Positions 9,040 through 18,700 are shown, numbered from the stretch's first letter. The stretch: DNA of 64,000 bases from Clostridia bacterium (GCA_017414965.1 JAFQJL010000020.1:1-64000), one strand, 5' to 3'. Translations and numbers: made by a program. The notes: generated from the sequence alone by a model not told the origin.

Positions 9040-10560
9040 ATGAAAATAGAACGAACAAAAAACGCCGGTCGCAATTTAAAATGGGGCTTGGTCAATAAGA
9101 TTGTTGGCCTAGTTTTACCGTTTGTGTGCAGAGCCGCAATTATTCGGATATTCGGCATCAATTATTTGGGACTGAATAATCTGTTCACTTCCATTCTCTC
9201 CACATTAAGTCTGGCCGAGTTGGGATTTGGCAGTGCCGTTGTTTTCTTTATGTATAGAGCGGTTGCTGAGAACGATGTTGAAAAGACCTGCGCACTGATG
9301 AACTATTATAAGAAGGTTTATCGCGTTGTCGGTGTTGTCATACTTGTGATCGGCTTAGCTTTAATTCCTTTTTTACATACATTTATAAAAAAAGATGTTC
9401 CGACTGATATCAACATCTATGTTGTATACATTTTAACGCTGCTGGGAACGGTAGTGTCGTATTTTCTTTTTGCATATAAGAATTGTATTTTGGATGCGTA
9501 TCAGCGAAAAGATATTATTCTCAATGTAAATACGGTTGTTTTGTTCGTTGAAAAGATTTTGCAACTGGTTTTTATTTTCATTACGAAAAATTATTATATG
9601 TATTTGGTTGCAATCGTTTTAACAAATATTGCAAACAACGTTATCACTGCCATTATCGTTAAAAAAAGATACCCTCAATATTGCGCCAAAGGTACATTAG
9701 AAAAAACCGAGAAAAAGGAAATCGGCAAAAAAATTCAAGGTTTGTTTTTGTATAAGATCGGGAATGTTGTCTTTGGCTCTGCGGATAACATCGTTATGTC
9801 GGCGTTTTTGGGTTTGGCCGTCACCGGCGTTTACGGGAATTATTATTACATTATTACTACGTTGTTTGCGTTTCTTGGAATTTATTATAATGCGATCCGT
9901 GCGGGCATTGGAAACAGTTTAATTATGGAAAGCAAAGAAAAGAATTATCACGATTTTAAGCAATTACAGTTTATTCAGTCGTGGGTCGTCGGTTGGTGTA
10001 CGGTATGCTTGCTGTGCTTATTCCAGGATTTTATTGTTTTATACGCTGGCGAGGAGAATGTATTTGATATTTCTGTGGTCATTTCGTTGTGTTTGTATTT
10101 TTACGTGTGGAAGATCATTGATGTCGTCAACGTTTACAAAGAAGCCGGCGGTATGTGGGATCGGGATAAATTCCGTCCCTTGGTTAGCGGAGCGGTAAAC
10201 CTTACATTAAATATCTTTTTTGTTCAAATAATTGGTATTTACGGTATTATTTTTTCCACTATTTTATCTCAAGTGATAATCGATTTACCATGGGCGCCTA
10301 AAGCTTTGATTAGTTATTTTGACATCAAGGGAAAAGAATTCTATAAATGCTTATTAAAAGGTTATTTAGATCTTATATTGATGGCTGTGCCTACGTATTT
10401 GATATGCATATTTATTAACTTTAATCCGCTTGTGAATTTGTTAATCAAAGCGCCGCTGTGCTTAATTGTTCCCAATGCAATATTTATGTTAATTAATCAC
10501 AAGAGTGTTGTGTTTAAAAGTGCAATATTTAAAATCAGGGGTATGTTCAAGTTGAATTAG
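9040..10560 (+). CDS. Wzx-type polysaccharide flippase (first copy)
   Basis: A 506-residue integral membrane protein with about 12-14 hydrophobic helices, of the MATE/MOP-like polysaccharide transport family. It starts TKNAGRNLKWGLVNKIVGLVLPFVCRAAIIRIFG, with early GINYLGLNNLFTSILSTLSLAELG, the usual opening of Firmicute capsule flippases. It should move undecaprenyl-diphosphate-linked repeat units across the membrane for the polymerase. The DNA is markedly AT-rich compared with the sugar-nucleotide genes that follow. A second flippase gene occurs at 37111. Confidence 0.88.
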   Translation: MKIERTKNAGRNLKWGLVNKIVGLVLPFVCRAAIIRIFGINYLGLNNLFTSILSTLSLAELGFGSAVVFFMYRAVAENDVEKTCALMNYYKKVYRVVGVVILVIGLALIPFLHTFIKKDVPTDINIYVVYILTLLGTVVSYFLFAYKNCILDAYQRKDIILNVNTVVLFVEKILQLVFIFITKNYYMYLVAIVLTNIANNVITAIIVKKRYPQYCAKGTLEKTEKKEIGKKIQGLFLYKIGNVVFGSADNIVMSAFLGLAVTGVYGNYYYIITTLFAFLGIYYNAIRAGIGNSLIMESKEKNYHDFKQLQFIQSWVVGWCTVCLLCLFQDFIVLYAGEENVFDISVVISLCLYFYVWKIIDVVNVYKEAGGMWDRDKFRPLVSGAVNLTLNIFFVQIIGIYGIIFSTILSQVIIDLPWAPKALISYFDIKGKEFYKCLLKGYLDLILMAVPTYLICIFINFNPLVNLLIKAPLCLIVPNAIFMLINHKSVVFKSAIFKIRGMFKLN

Positions 10561-10601
10561 AAGTTGGCTTTAATATTCTAACGAAGGACAAGGAGACGGG
10601 T

Positions 10602-11465
10602 ATGAAGAACAACAGCGATGTGGTGTTACTAATTAGCAGTTGCGATTTATATGAGGATGCGTGGAATCCGTTTTTTCGGTTACTAGAAGCAAATTGGCCG
10701 GATTGCCCAGAGACAATTTATCTGTTGACCGAAACAAAAACGTACGTTGATTCTTACTTTAAGGTTAAATGTATACATTCAACGGAGCGTTATTGGAGCG
10801 ATAGAATGATGGCGGCTCTAGAGGATGTCAAAGAAAAATATTTATGGTTTTTCTTGGAGGATTTCTTCCTTGAGGAAAAGGTCAATAATGAAATCGCTGA
10901 AGCTGCGGTCAATTGCATTAAAAACAATAGTGACGTTGGCGTTATTCGTTTCATCCCAGAGATTTCGGCAAGATGGTATACCGACGCTGTGATTGAAAGA
11001 TATTTTTCGCCAATACCGAAAGATTTCCCTCAACGAAGCAACTTGATGTTAGCGCTTTACAACAAGGATTATTTCAAGCGGATGTTGAGATCAAAAGAAA
11101 CGCCTTGGGATTTTGAAAAATTCGGAAAACATAGATCCAGAATTTATAAGGATGAAGTTTTGATACAAACCGTCGATTATCCATTGGCTTTTCCTTATAA
11201 TTATTCTATTGCCAAAGAAATTGGTATCAGCCAAAGAAAATGGATGAGAAAAACAAAAGAATTGTTTGATAGATACCATTTATCGGTAGATTACGAAAAT
11301 CTTGGTTGGTATGAAAAGCCCAAATGGAACGGGAAAACACGAAAAGAAAAATGGATGCTTCTTTTTGAGGATTCCGCTGTGTTTTGGGGCCTGATTAAAT
11401 CTAGAATAACAGACAGGACACATACCGTTGCTCACTTTTTCAGAAATATAAAAGATTATTTGTAA
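10602..11465 (+). CDS. Putative glycosyltransferase of unrecognised family (paralogue 2)
   Basis: A 287-residue paralogue of the product at 8063. The shared features are LISSCDLYEDAWNPFF at the N-terminus, the spaced WPDCPETIYLLTE, and WFFLEDFFLEE near residues 83-93, where paralogue 1 has MMDDFF. It lacks membrane segments. The C-terminal parts diverge, as expected if the two act on different donors or acceptors. AGGAG lies 7 bases before ATG 10602. The gene is AT-rich like the preceding flippase. Function is inferred, not recognised. Confidence 0.58.
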   Translation: MKNNSDVVLLISSCDLYEDAWNPFFRLLEANWPDCPETIYLLTETKTYVDSYFKVKCIHSTERYWSDRMMAALEDVKEKYLWFFLEDFFLEEKVNNEIAEAAVNCIKNNSDVGVIRFIPEISARWYTDAVIERYFSPIPKDFPQRSNLMLALYNKDYFKRMLRSKETPWDFEKFGKHRSRIYKDEVLIQTVDYPLAFPYNYSIAKEIGISQRKWMRKTKELFDRYHLSVDYENLGWYEKPKWNGKTRKEKWMLLFEDSAVFWGLIKSRITDRTHTVAHFFRNIKDYL

Positions 11466-11477
11466 GGAGAAATTAAA

Positions 11478-12518
11478 ATGAGTCTTTTTACCGGAAAAAC
11501 TTTACTGATCACCGGCGGTACCGGCAGTTTCGGCAACGCGGTGTTAAACCGCTTTCTGAAAACCGACATCGGGGAGATCCGCGTGTTTTCGCGCGACGAA
11601 AAGAAACAGGACGATATGCGTCACGAATTCCAGGCAAAAATGCCGGAAGTGGCCGAAAAAATCAAGTTTTACATCGGTGACGTACGCGATCTCGCGTCGG
11701 TGAAAAATGCGATGCACGGCGTGGATTATATCTTCCACGCGGCGGCACTTAAACAAGTGCCATCCTGCGAATTTTTCCCGATCGAAGCGGTGAAAACCAA
11801 CGTTCTCGGCACAGAGAACGTTCTCACTGCCGCTATCGAAGCCAGCGTTAAATCGGTCATCTGTCTGTCGACCGATAAGGCGGCGTATCCGGTCAATGCA
11901 ATGGGCACCTCTAAGGCGATGATGGAGAAGGTCATTGTGGCGAAATCTCGCACGGTATCGCCTGAAAAGACCAAGATCTGCTGCACGCGTTACGGCAACG
12001 TGATGTGCAGTCGTGGCTCGGTCATTCCACTGTGGATCGACCAGATTCGTGCCGGACAAGCCATCACGTTGACCGATCCGACGATGACGCGCTTTATTAT
12101 GTCGCTGGACGAAGCGGTTGACTTGGTGCTGTTTGCGTTTGAGCACGGCGAAAGTGGCGACATTTTGGTGCAAAAAGCGCCGGCTTGTACCATTCAGACG
12201 CAGGCCGAGGCGGTCGCAGAACTGTTTGGTGGCGACAAGAAAAACATCAAGGTAATCGGCATTCGCCACGGCGAGAAAATGTACGAGACGCTGCTGACCA
12301 ACGAGGAGTGCGCCGGTGCGATCGATATGGGGAACTTCTATCGTGTGCCGTGCGACAAGCGCGGTCTTAACTACGATAAGTATTTTAAGGATGGCAACAC
12401 CGATCGCAATCCGTTGACGGAATTCAATTCCAACAACACCGATCTGCTCAATGTGGAGCAGGTGAAAGAGAAGTTGCTGTCGCTGCAGTACATTCGCGAG
12501 GAACTGGCGAAGGAATGA
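11478..12518 (+). CDS. capE: UDP-GlcNAc 4,6-dehydratase/5-epimerase (CapE/FnlA type)
   Basis: A 346-residue short-chain dehydrogenase that catalyses the first step toward UDP-L-FucNAc. UDP-GlcNAc is dehydrated to a 4-keto-6-deoxy intermediate and epimerised at C5. The NAD(P)-binding TGGTGSFG lies at residues 12-19. The LSTDKAAYPVNAMGTSKAMMEK stretch contains the catalytic region of the CapE/FnlA/WbjB subfamily. The length matches these soluble enzymes rather than the large membrane-bound CapD type. CapF- and CapG-like genes follow nearby, which strongly supports the assignment. Base composition is richer in GC than the flippase and paralogue genes just upstream. Confidence 0.87.
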   Translation: MSLFTGKTLLITGGTGSFGNAVLNRFLKTDIGEIRVFSRDEKKQDDMRHEFQAKMPEVAEKIKFYIGDVRDLASVKNAMHGVDYIFHAAALKQVPSCEFFPIEAVKTNVLGTENVLTAAIEASVKSVICLSTDKAAYPVNAMGTSKAMMEKVIVAKSRTVSPEKTKICCTRYGNVMCSRGSVIPLWIDQIRAGQAITLTDPTMTRFIMSLDEAVDLVLFAFEHGESGDILVQKAPACTIQTQAEAVAELFGGDKKNIKVIGIRHGEKMYETLLTNEECAGAIDMGNFYRVPCDKRGLNYDKYFKDGNTDRNPLTEFNSNNTDLLNVEQVKEKLLSLQYIREELAKE

Positions 12519-12532
12519 TATGAGGTGTCAAT

Positions 12533-13855
12533 ATGTCACTTTTTGAAGGAATTAAAAACGGTAAAGAAAAACTGGCTTTAGTTGGATTGGGATACGTGGG
12601 TATGCCGATCGCGGTTGCCTTTGCGAAAAAAGGCGTTTCCGTTATTGGTTTTGACTTGAATAAGAGTAAAATCGATTTGTATCGTCAAGGTATCGATCCC
12701 ACGCAAGAAGTGGGTGACGACCAGATCAAAAATTCCACGGTGGATTTCACCTCTGATCCGGAGAAACTACGGGAAGCCAAGTTTATTGTTGTGGCGGTGC
12801 CGACGCCGGTCAACCAAGATCATACGCCGGATCTGACGCCGGTGGTTGGCGCGAGTACGATAATCGGAAGAAATCTGCAAAAAGGCAGTATTGTCGTATA
12901 TGAATCCACGGTATATCCAGGTGTGACCGAAGATGTATGCGTGCCAATCTTAGAGAAGGAATCGGGCCTTGTTTGCGGGGTGGATTTTAAGGTTGGTTAT
13001 TCTCCGGAGCGCATTAATCCGGGTGATAAAGTTCACCGCCTGGAGAATATTCGCAAAATCGTGTCCGGTATGGACAAAGAGAGCTTGACGGAAATTAAAA
13101 ACGTATATGACTTGGTTATTGAGGTAGGAACCTACCCGGTTTCCAGTATCAAAACAGCCGAGGCGATCAAGGTTGTGGAAAACAGTCAGCGTGATATTAA
13201 TATTGCGTTTATGAATGAGCTGGCAATGGTGTTTGATCGTATGGGAATCGACACCAATGAGGTTGTTGATGGCATGAACACCAAGTGGAATGCGCTGGGA
13301 TTTCGTCCAGGCTTGGTTGGTGGACACTGTATCGGTGTTGATCCGTACTATTTTACCTATCAGGCAGAAAAATTGGGCTACCACAGTCAAATTATTTTAA
13401 ACGGTCGTATTGTTAACGACGGTATGGGCCGGTTTGTTGCTGATGCAGCTATCAAAAAAATGATTTTGGCTGGGAAAGCGCCACAAAAATCGCGCGTGGG
13501 CATTCTTGGTTTGGCATTTAAGGAAAATTGTCCAGACACTCGTAACAGCAAGGTTCCGGATATCATTACACATTTGAACGCCTATGGCATCAAACCGATT
13601 GTGATCGATCCGTGGGCCGACCCGAAGGATGTCCAAAAAGAATACGGACTTGCGATAAACGATATGAGTGAACTGCAAAATATGGATTGTATTATTATTG
13701 CGGTTGCACACGACGTGTTTAAACGGATCACGCTGGATGAATTGCGTTCGCATTACAAAGAAGATGAAGAAAATCAGAATATTCTAATCGACGTAAAGGG
13801 TATTTATTCGATGGAAGAATTGGAAAATTCTGGGCTTAGCTTCTGGCGACTGTAA
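12533..13855 (+). CDS. UDP-N-acetylhexosamine 6-dehydrogenase (WecC/TviB/CapL family)
   Basis: A 440-residue nucleotide-sugar dehydrogenase that oxidises C6 of a UDP-HexNAc to the uronic acid in two NAD-dependent steps. Visible motifs are ALVGLGYVGMPIAVAFAKKG for NAD binding, VVAVPTPVNQDHTPDL, YSPERINPGDKVH, the EAIKVVENSQRDINIAFMNE helix, and GGHCIGVDPYY holding the catalytic Cys at about residue 266. The PERxNPGD and VDPYY forms point to the TviB/CapL group rather than UDP-glucose dehydrogenase. It sits between the CapE- and CapF-like genes but has a more AT-rich composition, suggesting separate insertion. The product may be UDP-GlcNAcA or UDP-GalNAcA. Confidence 0.85.
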   Translation: MSLFEGIKNGKEKLALVGLGYVGMPIAVAFAKKGVSVIGFDLNKSKIDLYRQGIDPTQEVGDDQIKNSTVDFTSDPEKLREAKFIVVAVPTPVNQDHTPDLTPVVGASTIIGRNLQKGSIVVYESTVYPGVTEDVCVPILEKESGLVCGVDFKVGYSPERINPGDKVHRLENIRKIVSGMDKESLTEIKNVYDLVIEVGTYPVSSIKTAEAIKVVENSQRDINIAFMNELAMVFDRMGIDTNEVVDGMNTKWNALGFRPGLVGGHCIGVDPYYFTYQAEKLGYHSQIILNGRIVNDGMGRFVADAAIKKMILAGKAPQKSRVGILGLAFKENCPDTRNSKVPDIITHLNAYGIKPIVIDPWADPKDVQKEYGLAINDMSELQNMDCIIIAVAHDVFKRITLDELRSHYKEDEENQNILIDVKGIYSMEELENSGLSFWRL

Positions 13856-13882
13856 GACGGCGGATTTCAAAGGAGAACTGAT

Positions 13883-15079
13883 ATGAACATACTGGTTACC
13901 GGTTCGGCGGGATTTGTCGGGAAAAATCTGGTGGCGGCTTTGGCCAACATTCGTGACGGCAAAGACCGCACGCGTACCGTGCAAATCGACGAGATCTACG
14001 AATACGATGTGGATACCGATCCGGCGTTGCTGGATGGGTTTTGCGCGAATGCGGATTTCGTGTTTAATTTGGCGGGCGTTAATCGACCGAAGGATACGGC
14101 GGAATTTATGGCCGGTAATTTCGGCTTTGCTTCCACGCTGCTGGATACACTGAAAAAGCACCAAAATATCTGTCCGATCATGCTGTCGTCGTCGATTCAG
14201 GCGTCGCTCATCGGTCGCTATGCAGAGGGTGATTACGGCAAGAGCAAGAAAGCGGGCGAGGAGCTGTTTTTTGAATACGCCTCTCAAACCGGCGCCAAGG
14301 TGCTCGTCTACCGTTTCCCGAACTTGTTTGGAAAATGGTGCCGTCCGAACTACAATTCGGCGGTGGCCACTTTTTGCCATAACATCGCAAACGACCTACC
14401 GATCACGGTAAGCGATCGCGCAGTCGAGCTGGAATTGCTGTACATCGATGATCTGGTTGCCGAGATGTTGGATGCCTTAGAGGGCAAGGCGCACGCTTGC
14501 GAATTCGACGGGTTGACCGTGGTGCCGCAGGCGACCGGCCGATACGCTTACGTGCCGACAACGCATCGCGTTACGCTGGGCGAGATTGTGGATCTGTTGG
14601 AGGAATTCAAGGCGCAACCGCAAACGCTGGTGGTGCCGGAGATTCCGTACAATTCGTTTGCTAAGAAATTGTATTCCACCTATCTGTCGTATTTGCCGAA
14701 GGAGAAGGTGGCGTTTCCGCTGAAAATGAATTGTGATGCACGCGGCAGTTTTACGGAGCTGTTGCGGAGTAAGAACTGCGGGCAGGTGAGTGTCAACATC
14801 TCCAAGCCCGGTATTACCAAGGGGCAGCACTGGCACCACAGCAAATGGGAGTTTTTCATCGTGGTGTCGGGCCATGGCTTGATTCAGGAGCGTAAGATCG
14901 GCACAGACGAGGTGCTGGAATTTGAGGTGTCGGGCGACAAGATTGAGGCGATTCATATGTTGCCGGGATACACGCACAACATCATCAATTTGTCGGATTC
15001 AGAAGATCTGGTGACGGTGATGTGGGCAAACGAAGCATTTGATCCGGCCAAGCCGGATACGTTTGGGGAGAATGTCTAA
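13883..15079 (+). CDS. capF: CapF-type UDP-6-deoxy-HexNAc reductase with C-terminal cupin
   Basis: A 398-residue two-domain enzyme. The N-terminal SDR domain starts MNILVTGSAGFVGKNLV, keeps NLAGVNRP and carries the YxxxK pair in YGKSKKAGEE. The C-terminal part, about residues 285-398, is a cupin containing RGSFTELLRS, ITKGQHWHHSKWEFF and IHMLPGYTHNI, with metal-binding histidines. This architecture is that of CapF/FnlB, which acts after CapE in UDP-L-FucNAc synthesis: the cupin epimerises C3 and the SDR reduces the C4 ketone to give UDP-2-acetamido-2,6-dideoxy-L-talose. The gene is GC-richer than its neighbours on both sides, like capE and capG. Confidence 0.87.
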   Translation: MNILVTGSAGFVGKNLVAALANIRDGKDRTRTVQIDEIYEYDVDTDPALLDGFCANADFVFNLAGVNRPKDTAEFMAGNFGFASTLLDTLKKHQNICPIMLSSSIQASLIGRYAEGDYGKSKKAGEELFFEYASQTGAKVLVYRFPNLFGKWCRPNYNSAVATFCHNIANDLPITVSDRAVELELLYIDDLVAEMLDALEGKAHACEFDGLTVVPQATGRYAYVPTTHRVTLGEIVDLLEEFKAQPQTLVVPEIPYNSFAKKLYSTYLSYLPKEKVAFPLKMNCDARGSFTELLRSKNCGQVSVNISKPGITKGQHWHHSKWEFFIVVSGHGLIQERKIGTDEVLEFEVSGDKIEAIHMLPGYTHNIINLSDSEDLVTVMWANEAFDPAKPDTFGENV

Positions 15080-15091
15080 TCGGAGGATGCT

Positions 15092-16312
15092 ATGTCATTG
15101 ACGATAGAAGAACGCTTGTTGTTGGATTTGTTGCGTTCTCAAATTACTGGTGAAAAATTAATACTACCGGAAGACCTGTCGTCAGTCAATTGGAAAGTAT
15201 TGATGCGCGAAGCGGCACAGCAAGCGGTTATGCTGATGGCGTTTGAAGCGATTTCTGCTGTTTCTGATCGCGTTTCGCCGGAGGTCTATGAACGTTGGAT
15301 GCAAATGGCGTATGCTATTGTGGCTAACAACGCGCAAGTCGCGCATTCACAGAATGAGTTGGTGAAAACACTCGACGAACACGGATACTCGTATGTCATT
15401 CTAAAAGGCTTGGCGGCGGCGTCCGACTATCCTCGCTCGGATCTGCGAATGCTTGGCGACGTAGATTTTCTAATCGATCCTTCCAAAACAAAGGAAATAG
15501 AGACGCTCTTGTTGTCACAAGGCTTTGTCAAAAACAAAGGGGAACATCCGTGCCATGTCGTCTTAAAAAAGCCAGGCGCGTACTTGGAGATGCATTTTGA
15601 AATAGCTGGTATTCCGTTCGGCGAAAAAGGGGAAGAGGTACGCGAAAAAATGCGTGACATTCTTGTCACTTCGCGAAAACTCTCGGTTGATGGCGCGACC
15701 TTTTCTGCACCGGATGTGGTGCGGCACGGACTAGTTATTTTACTGCATATGCAGGGGCATATGCTAGGAGAAGGTCTGGGACTTCGCCACCTATGTGATT
15801 GGGGCACTTATGTGCATAAGACGGGAAATTCTACTTTCTGGACTGACGACTTGTTACCGTTTTTAGAAAAAATCGGGCTCAAATACTATGCGGCTGTTAT
15901 GGCGAAGACAGCATCGATATATTTGGGAACGTATTGCCCTTACTGGGCAGAGAACATCCCCGATTCGTTATGCTCGCAAATATTGGGGGACATTTTTGCT
16001 GTGGGAAATTTTGGTCAAAAAGACCACACGCGTTCGCGTAGTTCAATGATGGTCTCTCAACACGGAAAAGACGGAACCTCCCATAATTTACTTTATAATC
16101 TTTATCACGCCTTGCACGACTCGACTACGCAACTGTACCCGATCGTCAAGCGTGTGCGGATTTTACATCCCTTCTTTGATTGTGTCAGAATTGTCCGTTA
16201 TTTATGGTTGTCACTTATGGGAAAACGCCCTTCTGTGATAAAATTGGCGCCGATTGCCGAAGAACGCAGAGGGATTTATGAGCAGTTACACATTTTTGAA
16301 ACCGAACAGTGA
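15092..16312 (+). CDS. Nucleotidyltransferase-fold protein (NTP_transf_5 family)
   Basis: A 406-residue protein of the uncharacterised nucleotidyltransferase family often found in Firmicute glycan and peptide clusters. The core signature is SYVILKGLAAASDYPRSDLR followed by MLGDVDFLID near residues 121-130, where the paired aspartates form the expected metal site. LEMHFEIAG and a histidine-rich LVILLHMQGHMLGEGLGLRHLCDWG follow. No substrate is known for most members. It interrupts the capF-capG order, is more AT-rich than either, and has a relative at 31231 in the second operon. Confidence 0.72.
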   Translation: MSLTIEERLLLDLLRSQITGEKLILPEDLSSVNWKVLMREAAQQAVMLMAFEAISAVSDRVSPEVYERWMQMAYAIVANNAQVAHSQNELVKTLDEHGYSYVILKGLAAASDYPRSDLRMLGDVDFLIDPSKTKEIETLLLSQGFVKNKGEHPCHVVLKKPGAYLEMHFEIAGIPFGEKGEEVREKMRDILVTSRKLSVDGATFSAPDVVRHGLVILLHMQGHMLGEGLGLRHLCDWGTYVHKTGNSTFWTDDLLPFLEKIGLKYYAAVMAKTASIYLGTYCPYWAENIPDSLCSQILGDIFAVGNFGQKDHTRSRSSMMVSQHGKDGTSHNLLYNLYHALHDSTTQLYPIVKRVRILHPFFDCVRIVRYLWLSLMGKRPSVIKLAPIAEERRGIYEQLHIFETEQ

Positions 16313-16325
16313 GAGGATTGGTATT

Positions 16326-17510
16326 ATGAATATGAAATTGGATTACAGCGATGTGAAATTTCAGAATAACGGCAAACTGAAACTGCTGATTATCGTCGGT
16401 ACGCGGCCGGAGATCATTCGTCTGGCGGCGGTCATCAACAAGTGCCGTCGGTATTTTGATTGCACTTTAGCGCATACCGGCCAGAACTATGACTACAATT
16501 TAAACGGTGTGTTTTTCCGCGATCTGAAGCTGGCCGATCCGGAGGTTTATATGGATGCGGTGGGCGACGATTTGGGCGCCACGGTGGGCAATATTATCAA
16601 TTGCTCCTATAAATTGATGAACCAGATCAAGCCGGATGCGTTGCTGATTTTGGGCGATACAAACTCGTGTTTGTCGGCGATTGCTGCCAAACGTTTGCAT
16701 ATTCCGATCTTTCATATGGAAGCCGGCAATCGTTGCAAGGACGAATGTCTGCCGGAGGAGACCAATCGCCGCATTGTGGACATCATTTCCGACGTCAATT
16801 TGGCGTATTCCGAGCACGCGCGCCGCTATCTGGCGGAGTGCGGCTTGCCGAAGGAACGTACCTACGTCACCGGTTCACCGATGGCGGAGGTTTTGCATCA
16901 AAATTTGGCGGATATCGATGCGTCGGATGTGCTGACGCGTCTTGGTTTGCAGCCGAAAAAGTATATTTTGCTGTCGGCTCATCGCGAGGAAAATATCGAT
17001 ACGGAAAAGAACTTCCTTTCGCTGTTTTCGGCGATCAACAAAATGGCCGAGAAGTACGATATGCCGATCTTGTATTCCTGCCATCCGCGTTCCAAAAAGC
17101 GCTTGGAGGAGTCCGGTTTTGAGTTGGATAAGCGTGTGATTCGCCACGATCCACTTGGCTTCCACGACTACAATCATCTCCAGATGAACGCGTTTGCGGT
17201 CGTGTCCGACAGCGGCACGTTGCCGGAAGAATCCAGCTTTTTCACTTCGGTTGGTCGTCCGTTCCCGGCGGTTTGCATTCGCACCTCCACCGAGCGTCCT
17301 GAGGCGCTGGACAAGGCGTGCTTTGTGCTGGCCGGCATCGACGAGCGTTCGCTGTTGCAAGCGGTCGACACCGCTGTGGAGCTGGAGAATGCGGACGATC
17401 ACGGCATTCCGGTGCCCAACTATGTAGACGAAAACGTCTCCACCAAGGTGGTAAAACTAATCCAATCCTACACCGGCGTAGTGGACAAAATGGTGTGGAG
17501 AAAGTTCTGA
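16326..17510 (+). CDS. capG: UDP-GlcNAc 2-epimerase family, CapG/FnlC type
   Basis: A 394-residue non-hydrolysing UDP-GlcNAc 2-epimerase-like enzyme. It has IIVGTRPEIIRLAAVINKC, HTGQNYDYNLNGVFF, HMEAGNRCKDECLPEETNRR and SDSGTLPEESSFF, the last being the UDP-binding loop. The HMEAGNRC form and the company of CapE and CapF identify it as the final enzyme of UDP-L-FucNAc synthesis, epimerising C2 of the 6-deoxy-talose derivative. I chose ATG 16326, with GAGAGG about 10 bases upstream; the open frame extends back into the previous gene. Composition is GC-rich. Confidence 0.86.
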   Translation: MNMKLDYSDVKFQNNGKLKLLIIVGTRPEIIRLAAVINKCRRYFDCTLAHTGQNYDYNLNGVFFRDLKLADPEVYMDAVGDDLGATVGNIINCSYKLMNQIKPDALLILGDTNSCLSAIAAKRLHIPIFHMEAGNRCKDECLPEETNRRIVDIISDVNLAYSEHARRYLAECGLPKERTYVTGSPMAEVLHQNLADIDASDVLTRLGLQPKKYILLSAHREENIDTEKNFLSLFSAINKMAEKYDMPILYSCHPRSKKRLEESGFELDKRVIRHDPLGFHDYNHLQMNAFAVVSDSGTLPEESSFFTSVGRPFPAVCIRTSTERPEALDKACFVLAGIDERSLLQAVDTAVELENADDHGIPVPNYVDENVSTKVVKLIQSYTGVVDKMVWRKF

Positions 17511-17527
17511 TTTATGTGGAGTTATTT

Positions 17528-18700
17528 ATGAAATGCATTGAGAAATTTGAAGCCATCTACCAGCGGAAGCCGGAGGGGGTGGCGTTTTGCCCGTATCGGA
17601 TCTGTCCGATCGGCGCGCACTCCGATCACCAGCACGGTAAGATTACCGGTTTGGCGATCGACAAGGGCATTCACATCGCCTACCGTCCCAAAAAGAACGG
17701 TGTCGTTGAGTTGTGCTCGTTGCAATTTGACAAGCGCGCCCAGTTCCACGTCCAATCTATCCCTAAGGACAAAGAGGGAGACTGGGCGGATTATCTGCGC
17801 GGCGCCACGCTGATGCTTTCGCAAAAGCAACCGCTTCAGGTCGGACTATGCGGCGTGATCGAGGGTAGTTTGCCGATTGGCGGGTTGTCTTCTTCGGCGG
17901 CGGTGACGATAGCGTTTCTTTCGGCGCTTTGCAAGGTCAATGACATTCATTTGACAGAGCTGGAAATGATCACAATGGCTATGAAAGCCGAAAACGAATA
18001 CGTGGGCGTGTCCTGCGGTAAACTCGACCAGTCTTGTGAGGTGTATTCCAAAAAAGATCACTTGCTGTACTTGGATACTCAGGACGACTCCTACGAGTTG
18101 ATTCCCACCAATCCGGCGATGAAACCGTATAAAATTGCGGTGTTTTTCTCCGGTGTGGAGCGCACGTTGGCTGGCTCAAAATTCAATATGCGTGTGGATG
18201 AGTGCCGCTCGGCAGCATACGCACTGAAAGCGTACGCCGGTATGGAATACGGAAAATTCCGCGAAACGTATCTGCGTGACGTACCGTTTGAGGTGTTTTT
18301 GAAATACAAAGATCGTTTGCCGGAGACCTGGCGACTCCGCGCCGAGCACTGGTACAGCGAATTTGCGCGCGTGGAGAAGGGCGCAGAGGCGTGGCGTAAG
18401 GGTGATCTGGATGCTTATGGCAAGCTTTCCTTTGAAAGCGGAAAGTCGTCCATCTACAGCTGGGAAACCGGTTCTCCGGAACTGAAATCTCTTTATGAGA
18501 TTATGCTAAAAACCGACGGTATTTACGGCGGCCGCTTCTCCGGTGCCGGATTCAAGGGCTGCTGTATGGCGTTGATCGATCCGGCTTTTGAGGAGTCGAT
18601 CACGCGGAAGGTCACCGAAGAATATTTGCGTGAATTTCCGGCTTTGGACGGGAAATTCTCCGTTCATATTTGCGAAAGTGCGGATGGGGTGTCGTTATGA
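17528..18700 (+). CDS. GHMP sugar kinase, galacturonokinase-like
   Basis: A 390-residue kinase of the galactokinase branch of the GHMP superfamily. The substrate motif near residues 22-37 is PYRICPIGAHSDHQHG in place of galactokinase's GEHTDY type, and GGLSSSAA is the ATP-binding loop. A late GRFSGAGFKGCC is the third GHMP motif. From memory, plant galacturonokinase has a closely similar IGAHIDHQGG-type motif, so phosphorylation of a uronic acid at C1 is the best guess. The two following genes fit: a sugar-1-phosphate nucleotidylyltransferase and a UDP-glucuronate 4-epimerase-like protein. ATG 17528 was chosen because the upstream frame lies inside capG. The stop overlaps the next start (ATGA). 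Confidence 0.72.
   Translation: MKCIEKFEAIYQRKPEGVAFCPYRICPIGAHSDHQHGKITGLAIDKGIHIAYRPKKNGVVELCSLQFDKRAQFHVQSIPKDKEGDWADYLRGATLMLSQKQPLQVGLCGVIEGSLPIGGLSSSAAVTIAFLSALCKVNDIHLTELEMITMAMKAENEYVGVSCGKLDQSCEVYSKKDHLLYLDTQDDSYELIPTNPAMKPYKIAVFFSGVERTLAGSKFNMRVDECRSAAYALKAYAGMEYGKFRETYLRDVPFEVFLKYKDRLPETWRLRAEHWYSEFARVEKGAEAWRKGDLDAYGKLSFESGKSSIYSWETGSPELKSLYEIMLKTDGIYGGRFSGAGFKGCCMALIDPAFEESITRKVTEEYLREFPALDGKFSVHICESADGVSL

Noticed and set aside
11544..12269. A 241-codon minus-strand open frame
   Set aside because: Antisense to capE, no start signal, low-complexity basic product.
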